From Clostridium sp. 28_17 (lineage in GTDB: Bacteria; Bacillota; Clostridia; TANB77; CAG-508), in contig MNRS01000008.1 in the NCBI GenBank assembly GCA_001916065.1, forward strand, positions 9,703 to 22,175: DNA of 12,473 nucleotides. Direction: 5' to 3'. Made by a program: the position numbers and the translations under genes. A model generated the notes under the pieces. The model ran no database searches. It was not told the DNA's origin and saw only the letters and a program-made list of their open reading frames with translations. Of the stretch, positions 1 through 7,009 are shown one piece after another. How positions within the stretch are numbered: the first letter of the stretch is position 1; every line of letters begins with the position of its first letter.

Positions 1-1323
1 TATTCGTTAAATGATGGAAGACCAATAATGTGTTTAATATCATTAATAGCACAAAAACTAAATATGCCAATAATGGTTTATGTTATAATATTAACGGCAA
101 TAGCACTAATAGTCTCAAATATAAGTGTAATAAAATTAAAAAATATAACAGTAAAGTATATTGAAGAAAAAAACAAAAAAACAGAATATATAATATTAGC
201 AATAGCATATATAATAATATTCAATTTTGCATATTTAGAAAATCTGCAATTTGCAGAATGTGCTATAATGTCAGTAAGTATATTACTAAATATAATAGCG
301 GCACAACAAATAGTAGAAAAAAAGAAAAATTATATATTAAAAAGTATAATTATATCAATATTATCAATACAATTTTATCAAGGCACAATGAACTGGTTAT
401 TTACAATAACATTTGTATTATCTTTACTAAAAGAAAAAAAGATAAATATGCAAGTGATAAAAAATGTATTGTTTAGTGTTTTATGTGGAGCATTAGGTTG
501 TGGAGTTAATATGATTCAGATAAAAATAACAGGAAAAATTTTTGGCTTAACACAATCTAGAATGGGAAGTATAAAAAATATATTTAGTAATATTAATGTT
601 ATACTAGAAAGTCTAAATGGAATATTACAGAGCACATACGGATTATTTCCTAAAAATATGTTATATATATTTCTTATAGTAATTTTGGTTTATTCATTAA
701 TATTTATGAGAAAAAATAAATGTAATATAACATTAAACTTGTTGACTATAATTTTAATATGTATTGGAACTGTATATGGACCAAGTTTATTTACTTTATC
801 TGCATTTGGAACAGGCAGGATGGCATTTTCGATAGGCGCAATGATTGGATTAATGCTTTTATACATATATTGTAATTTAGAAAATAATAAAATTGAGGAA
901 GCAATATTATATTCAATAATGTTTTTGTATATATTTATTTCAATTGGAAGTTCAATTATTCTAATGGAAGAACACAAAATAGTGAATAATTTAGATAAAC
1001 AAGAAAGTCAAACAGTAGGAAAATGGATAGAAGAATATGAAGAACAAAATAATATAGAAGTAAAAAATGTTGTATTTATGTATAATAGCAATAGTAAATT
1101 ATTTTATAGTGGTTTAAGTAGTGAATCTGCATTATGCTATAAATCATTGGTAAAAGAATGGTCAAGAATAGGAGCACTTAATTATTATAATAATAGGAAA
1201 TTTGTAGAACAAAAAAATAAATCGGCATATTATCAAAAATATTTTTCTAATAAAAAATGGGACAAGTTAGATAAAGAACAATTGATATTTGATGGGGATA
1301 CTTTATATTATTGTTTGTATTAA
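1..1323 (+). CDS. GtrII-like membrane glycosyltransferase, 5'-truncated by the window edge
   Basis: Probable polytopic glycosyltransferase of the GtrII type (GT-C-like), which would move a sugar from a lipid carrier onto an extracytoplasmic glycan; the acceptor is unknown. The frame is open from base 1, so the ATG at 28 is probably internal. The first residues, YSLNDGRP, align with the EMLAIGRW stretch (residues 57-64) of the next gene, implying that roughly 56 N-terminal residues, including any acidic catalytic motif, lie outside the window. About 440 residues are visible: many hydrophobic segments to about residue 320, then a soluble tail of about 110 residues. The tail ends in a D-x-L-Y-Y-C pattern comparable to the D-C-I-I-I end of the neighbour. 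The stop is 28 bases before the next start, so the two are probably co-transcribed paralogues. Family assignment rests on topology and similarity to the neighbour, not on a visible catalytic motif. Confidence 0.65.
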   Translation, partial: YSLNDGRPIMCLISLIAQKLNMPIMVYVIILTAIALIVSNISVIKLKNITVKYIEEKNKKTEYIILAIAYIIIFNFAYLENLQFAECAIMSVSILLNIIAAQQIVEKKKNYILKSIIISILSIQFYQGTMNWLFTITFVLSLLKEKKINMQVIKNVLFSVLCGALGCGVNMIQIKITGKIFGLTQSRMGSIKNIFSNINVILESLNGILQSTYGLFPKNMLYIFLIVILVYSLIFMRKNKCNITLNLLTIILICIGTVYGPSLFTLSAFGTGRMAFSIGAMIGLMLLYIYCNLENNKIEEAILYSIMFLYIFISIGSSIILMEEHKIVNNLDKQESQTVGKWIEEYEEQNNIEVKNVVFMYNSNSKLFYSGLSSESALCYKSLVKEWSRIGALNYYNNRKFVEQKNKSAYYQKYFSNKKWDKLDKEQLIFDGDTLYYCLY

Positions 1324-1351
1324 AGGAAAATATAGAAAGGAAAAATTTAAA

Positions 1352-2851
1352 ATGAAACAGTTAAAGGAAGATTACAAAAATACAGTTAAATATTTTTGCA
1401 AAAGTAAAATATTTATTGCAACAGTTATTTTGGTAACAGTACTAAGTTTTGGATATGTAATAACTAATACGGCAGTGGGGATGGACGATACGGCGTTTGA
1501 TAGATATTATTTAGAAAATGAAATGTTAGCAATCGGAAGATGGGGCGCATATATTGTTTATAATATTTTAAATGTAACAGAATTTATACCATTTTGGTTA
1601 GATTTTATTGCTGCAAGTGTAATAATGTTTACATCAGTATTATGGTGTCTATTTTTGAAGAAAAATTTAAAAGAAAAATTGCCAATAGGAGCATATATTA
1701 TATTTGCATCAGTGTTTATATCATTTCCAATAATAAATGAAATATTTATATTTGAAAATTGTAATATTGCTGTTATGCTTGGAACTTTTTTAGCATCATT
1801 AGGAGTAATGTTATTTTATGAAAATTATAACAATATTCATAAAAAAAGTATATATGTATTATCAGCACTAATATTAACATTTGCAGTATCAATGTACGAG
1901 GCTTGTGCACAGGTAATGCTAGTTTCAATTTGCATTACATCAATTTTAATGACATATACAGATAAAAATAAAAAAATAAAAGACATATTTAAATATATTT
2001 TTTGCGCGTTAGGAATTGTTGCAATAAGTGTGGTTTTAGACCAAATTGTTGTAAAACTAATATATTTAGCGGGGGTTAAAACTTCAGATGTAGCAGAAAA
2101 ACAAATAAATTGGGGAAGTTATGGAATATTAGAAAGTTTGCAATTAATAGTGTTAAACATTATAAATGCAATAAAAAATATCAAATATTATCCAGTATTA
2201 ATATTTGACGTTGCATCAATAATAGGAATTGCAATAGGAATTTTGCAATCAGATAAAAACAAAAATTGGATGATTTTAGTAATATTTATAGCAATGTTTT
2301 TATCAAATTTTGCCATAAGTGTATTACAACTTGGTTCTGTTTTATATAGAACATGTACATCTTGGGGATTATTTGTTGCTATTATTATGATGGCAGTATA
2401 TTATTTCTTAAATGAATATAAAATAACAAAAATATTAGCAAGTATAGCAATTACAATTTTAGTATTACAACAAACAGTATCATTAAATAAATTATTTTAT
2501 AATGATTATAAAAGATATCAAAAAGATTTGCATATTGCCTATGATTTGGTGTATAATTTGGAAAAAAATTGTGATATATCAAAACCATTGGTTATTATGG
2601 GAACACCATATAAAGGAATGGGAGATTATGGTGCACAATCTAATAGTTTATCTGTTCTTTGGTGGGGGAAAAAGGCATTTGATGATAAAGGAAGTGAGTT
2701 TATAAAATTCTTAAATTCACTTGGATATAGTTTCCAAAATCCTACAGATGAAGAATATGGAAAAGGAAAAATAGAGGCAGAAAATATGGAAAGATACCCT
2801 AAAGATGGTTCTATTAGAGAATTAGATGATTGCATCATTATTAATTTTTAA
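1352..2851 (+). CDS. GtrII-like membrane glycosyltransferase (499 aa)
   Basis: Likely integral-membrane glucosyltransferase of the GtrII family, related to phage and bacterial enzymes that decorate O-antigen or other surface glycans; substrate unknown. One hydrophobic segment (about residues 20-40) is followed by GMDD (43-46) in the first predicted outside loop. Such acidic pairs are typical of GT-C catalytic loops. An IGRW motif follows at 61-64, then about nine more hydrophobic segments, and a soluble tail from about residue 385 ending DDCIIINF. The ATG at 1352 is chosen because AAAGG lies at 1336-1340. A longer start at 1289 would overlap the upstream gene and add a polar stretch without an SD. 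It is the second of two tandem paralogues and is followed directly by a large inverted repeat. The general class is fairly secure; the sugar and acceptor cannot be told. Confidence 0.7.
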   Translation: MKQLKEDYKNTVKYFCKSKIFIATVILVTVLSFGYVITNTAVGMDDTAFDRYYLENEMLAIGRWGAYIVYNILNVTEFIPFWLDFIAASVIMFTSVLWCLFLKKNLKEKLPIGAYIIFASVFISFPIINEIFIFENCNIAVMLGTFLASLGVMLFYENYNNIHKKSIYVLSALILTFAVSMYEACAQVMLVSICITSILMTYTDKNKKIKDIFKYIFCALGIVAISVVLDQIVVKLIYLAGVKTSDVAEKQINWGSYGILESLQLIVLNIINAIKNIKYYPVLIFDVASIIGIAIGILQSDKNKNWMILVIFIAMFLSNFAISVLQLGSVLYRTCTSWGLFVAIIMMAVYYFLNEYKITKILASIAITILVLQQTVSLNKLFYNDYKRYQKDLHIAYDLVYNLEKNCDISKPLVIMGTPYKGMGDYGAQSNSLSVLWWGKKAFDDKGSEFIKFLNSLGYSFQNPTDEEYGKGKIEAENMERYPKDGSIRELDDCIIINF

Positions 2852-2854
2852 AAA

Positions 2855-2941
2855 TTAGGGATTGGGGGACGGGTCTTAAAATCCCTAAAAATTTAATAAA
2901 TAAAAAATTAGGGATTTTAAGACCCGTCCCCTAATCCCTAA
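2855..2941. repeat. Large REP-like inverted repeat between glycosyltransferase gene and polA
   Basis: Two 34-base arms (2855-2888 and 2908-2941) are reverse complements except at 2864, where G replaces A; as RNA this would still pair as G-U. The loop is 19 bases. Each arm is itself bounded by a 9-base inverted pair, TTAGGGATT and AATCCCTAA, around a G-rich core GGGGACGGGTCTTAA. The structure starts four bases after the upstream stop and ends seven bases before the polA SD. No run of T follows the right arm, so it is not a classical intrinsic terminator. The G-rich core stands out in A/T-rich DNA. It resembles short dispersed palindromes seen in many Firmicutes genomes; that family assignment is from memory and inferred. 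Confidence 0.8.
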
Positions 2942-2947
2942 AAATTC

Positions 2948-2953
2948 AGGAGG
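2948..2953 (+). promoter_or_regulatory. Ribosome binding site of polA (TTG start)
   Basis: A full-consensus AGGAGG is spaced eight bases from TTG at 2962. It supports the non-ATG start, from which the conserved LIDGNS motif of the 5'-nuclease domain begins at residue 5. Confidence 0.8.
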
Positions 2954-2961
2954 ATAAAATT

Positions 2962-5748
2962 TTGAAAAAACTAGTATTGATAGACGGAAATAGTATAATG
3001 AATAGAGCATTTTATGGAATAATGGGTAGTAAAGCATTGACAACAAAAGATGGAAAATACACAAATGCTATTTATGGATTTCTGGCAATTTTATTTAAAT
3101 TACTAGAAGAGGAAAAGCCGGATTATATTGGTGTGACATTTGACTTAAAGGCACCAACGGCGAGACATAAAATGTATGAAGGATATAAAGCAAATAGAAA
3201 AGGAATGCCAACAGAACTTGCAGAGCAAATGCCAATTATAAAAGATGTTCTAAGAGCGATGAATATTGATATAATTGAAAAAGAAGGTTATGAAGGTGAT
3301 GATGTAATTGGTACACTTTCTAGATATGGGGAACAAAAAGGTCTTGAGGTTGTAATACTTTCAGGAGATAGAGATACCTTCCAATTGGCAACAGATAATG
3401 TAAGAATAAATATTCCTAGAACAAAAGGTGGAAAAACTGAAACAGAAATATTCAATAGAGAAAAAGTAAAAGAAGTTTATGGAATTGAGCCAAAGCAATT
3501 AATAGAAGTTAAAGGCTTGCAAGGTGATGCATCTGATAACATTCCAGGTGTTCCAGGAATTGGTGAAAAAACGGCACTTTCTTTGGTTCAAAAATATGAA
3601 ACAATTGATAATTTGTATAAAAAATTGGAGTCTGGAGAAGCAGATGTAAAGGGAAAACAAAAAGAAAAACTAGAGCAAAATAAAGATTTAGCATATCTTT
3701 CAAGAACATTAGGAGAGATTAATACTAAAGTTCCTATTGAAGATACTTTGGAAGAGTTAAAACTTGAAGAATGGGACAAGCCAAAAGTTTTAGAACTATT
3801 TAAAGAGTTGAATTTTAAAAGATATATAGATAGATTTAATTTACAAAATGAAGCCGAAAAAGGTGATAATTTTAGTGAAGAAAATAATATAGAGAATCAA
3901 TATAAAGTTGTAGAAAAATCAATAGAAGAAATAAAAACTATTATTGAAAAACAAGGTAAAATGATTTTTTATATAGAAACTGAAAAAGTTAATGATGAAG
4001 ATAAAATTATAAAGGAAAAAATAACAGGAATTTCAATTTTCAATTCTTCTGAAAATGAAGCATATTATATAGATATTAAAAATGGTGAAAAAATTCAAGA
4101 ATTAAAAGAAATTTTTGAAAATGATAAAATACTAAAAATTGGCATAGATTTGGGAAGAGTTTATATACTATTAAGACAAGAGGAAATAGACTTTAAAGGA
4201 ATAAATTATGATGCAAGTATTGCTGCATACATTTTAAATCCAACAAATAATAAACTAAAATTAATTGATTTAGCCGAACAATATTTAGAAATAGATGTTA
4301 ATGAAATTTTAGGAGATTCAAAATCATCAAAAGTAGAACAAATCAATTTATTTGATGCAATGCAAGGTGCGGGGCTATCTGGTTCAAATGAAGAGAAGTC
4401 AGAAGAAGAAAAAATTAAAGAAGAACAAGAAAAGACTCAAAAAGCGGAAGAAAAAAAATGTACATTATATGCATATATAATTTATAAATTACAAGAAATT
4501 ACAATGAAAAAACTAGAAGAAATAAATGCGGTAGATTTATTTAACAACATAGATATGCCAACAGTAACAGTTCTTGCAAATATGCAATGGAATGGGATGT
4601 ATGCAGATTTAGAAGAACTTAATAAATTTGGAAAACAATTAAAAGAACAACTAGAAATAAAAACAAAAATGATATATGAAATGGCCGGAGAAGAATTCAA
4701 TATAAATTCAACAAAACAATTAGGTGAAATATTATTTGAAAAAATGAAATTACCGGTCGTAAAGAAAACAAAAAGTGGATATTCAACAGATGTAGATGTA
4801 TTAGAAAAATTAAAATCGGAAGATCCAATAATATCAGAAATATTAGATTATAGACAATTAATGAAATTAAATTCAACATATGTTGAAGGATTAAAACCAT
4901 ATATTAATCCAAAAACAAAAAGAATACACTCATTCTTCCATCAAACAATAACAGCAACAGGAAGAATAAGTTCAACAGAACCAAACTTGCAAAACATACC
5001 AACAAGATTTGAGTTAGGAAAACAAGTTAGAAAAATATTTAAACCAGAACAAGGGAAAGTTTACATTGATGCCGATTATTCACAAATTGAATTAAGAGTT
5101 TTAGCACATATGTCAGAGGACACACATATGGTTCAAGCATTTAAAGATGGAGAAGACATTCACAGGCAAGCAGCTTCAAAGGTATTTAAAACACCAATGG
5201 AGGAAGTAACCAAAGAACAAAGAAGTAATGCAAAAGCAGTAAACTTCGGAATTGTTTATGGAATAAGTGATTTTGGACTAGGAGAACAATTAGGAATATC
5301 AAGAAAAATAGCAAAACAATATATAGAAGAATATTTGCAAGAATATGCTGGAATAAAGAACTTTATGGATGATATGAAAGAAAAAGCAAAAGAAACTGGA
5401 TATGTAGAAACATTATTTAACAGAAGAAGATATATTCCAGAACTAAAATCTAATAATTATATGGTAAGACAATTTGGAGAAAGAGCCGCAATGAACACAC
5501 CAATACAAGGAACAGCAGCAGACATTATGAAAATTGCTATGATAAATGTGTATAAAAAATTGATAGAAGAAAATTTAGAGGCTAAAATAGTTTTACAAGT
5601 TCATGATGAAATGATGATAGAGGCACCTTTAGCAGAGGCAGAAAAAGTAAAAGAAATTGTTAAAACAGAAATGGAAAGTGCAATAAAACTTAATGTGCCA
5701 CTAATTGCGGAAGTTTCTGAAGCAGAAAATTGGTACGAATGCAAATAA
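2962..5748 (+). CDS. polA: DNA polymerase I
   Basis: Family A DNA polymerase for Okazaki-fragment processing and repair synthesis; 928 residues, full length. The 5'-nuclease domain (1 to about 290) shows LIDGNS, GDD (112-114), SGDRD (134-138), GDASDN (188-193) and the helix-hairpin-helix IPGVPGIGEKTA. The central 3'-5' exonuclease fold (about 325-500) is degenerate: the expected FDTET site reads FYIETE (336-341), the motif II region reads IGIDLGRV, and the last acidic residue is not evident, so proofreading is probably lost, as in Bacillus-type Pol I. It also carries a Lys/Glu-rich insert (about 475-495). The polymerase domain is intact: DYSQIELR (D705), RSNAKAVNFGIVYG (754-767) and QVHDE (D882). 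It starts with TTG behind a strong SD and is bounded on both sides by REP-like repeats. Confidence 0.98.
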   Translation: MKKLVLIDGNSIMNRAFYGIMGSKALTTKDGKYTNAIYGFLAILFKLLEEEKPDYIGVTFDLKAPTARHKMYEGYKANRKGMPTELAEQMPIIKDVLRAMNIDIIEKEGYEGDDVIGTLSRYGEQKGLEVVILSGDRDTFQLATDNVRINIPRTKGGKTETEIFNREKVKEVYGIEPKQLIEVKGLQGDASDNIPGVPGIGEKTALSLVQKYETIDNLYKKLESGEADVKGKQKEKLEQNKDLAYLSRTLGEINTKVPIEDTLEELKLEEWDKPKVLELFKELNFKRYIDRFNLQNEAEKGDNFSEENNIENQYKVVEKSIEEIKTIIEKQGKMIFYIETEKVNDEDKIIKEKITGISIFNSSENEAYYIDIKNGEKIQELKEIFENDKILKIGIDLGRVYILLRQEEIDFKGINYDASIAAYILNPTNNKLKLIDLAEQYLEIDVNEILGDSKSSKVEQINLFDAMQGAGLSGSNEEKSEEEKIKEEQEKTQKAEEKKCTLYAYIIYKLQEITMKKLEEINAVDLFNNIDMPTVTVLANMQWNGMYADLEELNKFGKQLKEQLEIKTKMIYEMAGEEFNINSTKQLGEILFEKMKLPVVKKTKSGYSTDVDVLEKLKSEDPIISEILDYRQLMKLNSTYVEGLKPYINPKTKRIHSFFHQTITATGRISSTEPNLQNIPTRFELGKQVRKIFKPEQGKVYIDADYSQIELRVLAHMSEDTHMVQAFKDGEDIHRQAASKVFKTPMEEVTKEQRSNAKAVNFGIVYGISDFGLGEQLGISRKIAKQYIEEYLQEYAGIKNFMDDMKEKAKETGYVETLFNRRRYIPELKSNNYMVRQFGERAAMNTPIQGTAADIMKIAMINVYKKLIEENLEAKIVLQVHDEMMIEAPLAEAEKVKEIVKTEMESAIKLNVPLIAEVSEAENWYECK

Positions 5749-5761
5749 AGCATTTGCTTTT
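5741..5761 (+). terminator. Weak intrinsic terminator candidate at the end of polA
   Basis: GCAAAT (5741-5746) pairs with ATTTGC (5752-5757) around a five-base loop and is followed by TTTT. The stem is short, A/T-rich and overlaps the polA stop codon, so termination here is uncertain. The TTTT is also the start of the next repeat. Confidence 0.35.
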
Positions 5762-5811
5762 CGATTATTGGGGACGTTCTTAAGTTGATTGGACCACCCA
5801 ATGGTCGAAAA
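5758..5811. repeat. Second, degenerate REP-like hairpin after polA
   Basis: Outer arms TTTTCGA (5758-5764) and TCGAAAA (5805-5811) pair, then a two-base mismatch, then ATTGGG (5767-5772) with CCCAAT (5797-5802). The interior contains GGGGACGTTCTTAA, which shares the GGGGACG..TCTTAA pattern with the core of the larger repeat at 2855-2941. An alternative small hairpin, GACCA (5792-5796) with TGGTC (5802-5806), is also possible. It ends ten bases before the SD of the next gene. Confidence 0.6.
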
Positions 5812-5835
5812 ATAAAAGAAAAGGAGTGATTAAAG

Positions 5836-6411
5836 ATGTTTATTGTAAATATAACGAAAAAGCAAATAATAACTGTAGCAATAATACTAATTTTATGTAT
5901 TTTAATAGCATTTTTAAACATTCCTATTAGAATACAAAAAATAATATACAAAAAAGATTATCGAGAATATGTTCAGAAATATTCTCAAGAATATGATGTT
6001 GACGAAAATTTAGTATATGCGTTAATAAAAGCAGAAAGTAATTTTAATGCAAATGCCGAATCTGGAAAAGGTGCAATAGGACTAATGCAATTAATGGAAA
6101 GTACAGCACAAGATGTTTGTAAAAAGACAGATTTAAATATTTCAAACGAGGATGTAAAAGATAAACTATTAGAACCTGAAATAAATATAAATATAGGAAC
6201 AAAATATTTATCAATATTGATACAAAAATATGGAAATGTTGAAATAGCAATTACTGCGTATAATGCAGGTATTGGTACAGTTGATACTTGGATAGAAAAG
6301 GAAATAATAAAAGCAGATGGTTCAGATGTTGAGAATATTCCTTATAAAGAAACTAATAATTATGTTAGAAAAATATTAAGAGATTACAAAATCTACACTA
6401 ATTTAGAATAG
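5836..6411 (+). CDS. Membrane-anchored lytic transglycosylase (SLT domain)
   Basis: Cleaves the MurNAc-GlcNAc bond of peptidoglycan with formation of 1,6-anhydro-MurNAc. The 191-residue protein has an N-terminal membrane segment (about 10-30) that should anchor it outside the membrane, then a goose-lysozyme-like SLT domain: ALIKAES with the catalytic Glu at 67, GLMQLMESTA (82-91), AYNAG (141-145) and a closing YVRKILRDY. All landmarks of family 1 transglycosylases are present. The start has AAGGAG at 5821-5826, nine bases upstream. It follows polA, an order I recall from other Clostridia, where coaE commonly lies between; here that place holds only the repeat. Its stop codon lies inside the downstream terminator stem. 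Confidence 0.93.
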   Translation: MFIVNITKKQIITVAIILILCILIAFLNIPIRIQKIIYKKDYREYVQKYSQEYDVDENLVYALIKAESNFNANAESGKGAIGLMQLMESTAQDVCKKTDLNISNEDVKDKLLEPEININIGTKYLSILIQKYGNVEIAITAYNAGIGTVDTWIEKEIIKADGSDVENIPYKETNNYVRKILRDYKIYTNLE

Positions 6412-6421
6412 TGTAGATTTT
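6388..6421. terminator. Bidirectional hairpin terminator between convergent genes
   Basis: A perfect 13-base stem (6388-6400 with 6409-6421) has an eight-base loop, four A at its left base and four T at its right base, so it can act on both strands. It overlaps the stop of the transglycosylase and ends five bases before the end of the minus-strand gene. Confidence 0.8.
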
Positions 6422-6425
6422 ATAA

Positions 6426-6860
6426 TTACAAATACTTTTTTAGTGTTTCAACACTATCTTCTTGCATAACAACAAAATCATTCAAAATATTTTTAACATC
6501 AGGTTCAATATTTTGATTTTGATTTAGCAAACGACGACCCTCAATAATACCCATATTAGTACCTTGCATAAGTAATTCAGAAAGCTTAGAAGTAGTATCA
6601 TCAACCATAGTTTTCATTTGAATACCATACCAAGTCATCATTTTATTCATAGCATTTGTTTCATGAGGTTCTTTACTACTATAATTATCATATAAATTAT
6701 TCACTCTATTAGAAATATCTTTATATTTATTATATTCTGTATCTAAAACTTGTTTAAAATCATTATCTTCAACTTTTTTTGAAACATATGAAATTGCATC
6801 CATTCCCATAGTTGCACCTTTATTAACTTCATCTAAAATATTTAAATTTTGATTTTCCAT
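6426..6860 (-). CDS. Conserved clostridial helical protein, function unknown
   Basis: Soluble 144-residue protein with no signal peptide or membrane segment, predicted to be almost wholly alpha-helical. The heptad-like pattern suggests a ferritin-like four-helix bundle. Recognisable blocks are GMDAISYVSKK (19-29), EYNKYKDISNRV, AMNKMMTWYGIQMKT and QGTNMGIIEG. I recall similar uncharacterised proteins in Clostridia but do not know a function; no complete metal-binding set is obvious. The start at 6860 is chosen because AGGAGG (minus strand, 6871-6876) lies ten bases upstream. A longer reading to 6995 would place that SD and the promoter inside the coding region. It is a single-gene unit with its own strong promoter and shared terminator. 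Confidence 0.8.
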   Translation of the reverse strand: MENQNLNILDEVNKGATMGMDAISYVSKKVEDNDFKQVLDTEYNKYKDISNRVNNLYDNYSSKEPHETNAMNKMMTWYGIQMKTMVDDTTSKLSELLMQGTNMGIIEGRRLLNQNQNIEPDVKNILNDFVVMQEDSVETLKKYL

Positions 6861-6903
6861 GTTTTTTAAACCTCCTAACATTATTATAAACAGAAATTCG
6901 AAA

Positions 6904-6932
6904 ATTATACAAAAATACTGGACAAATGACAA
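6904..6932 (-). promoter_or_regulatory. SigA-type promoter of the helical protein gene
   Basis: On the minus strand, TTGTCA (6927-6932) and TATAAT (6904-6909) are separated by exactly 17 bases, close to the housekeeping consensus. The -10 lies 43 bases upstream of the start codon. On the plus strand a much weaker ATGACA-18-TATAGT (6926-6955) overlaps it and could serve the divergent TPR gene. Confidence 0.8.
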
Positions 6933-7009
6933 AAAATGAAATAAAATATTATAGTAAAAAACGGACATAATAAACGTAAAAGTTTTTAACAACAAAAAAG
7001 GAGAAAAGC

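Noticed and set aside
28..30. ATG at 28 as the true start of the first gene
   Set aside because: The frame is open to base 1, there is no SD before 28, and the preceding residues align with the paralogue.
1289..1351. Longer N terminus for the second glycosyltransferase
   Set aside because: It would overlap the upstream gene by 35 bases, lacks an SD, and adds a stretch unlike the family; the ATG at 1352 has AAAGG upstream.
2855..2941. Strong intrinsic terminator or integron attC site
   Set aside because: No T-run follows the stem, and there is no integrase or cassette structure; a dispersed palindrome explains it better.
6861..6995. Longer N terminus for the minus-strand helical protein
   Set aside because: It would include a full SD and a consensus promoter inside the coding region, and the added residues are not like the rest of the protein.
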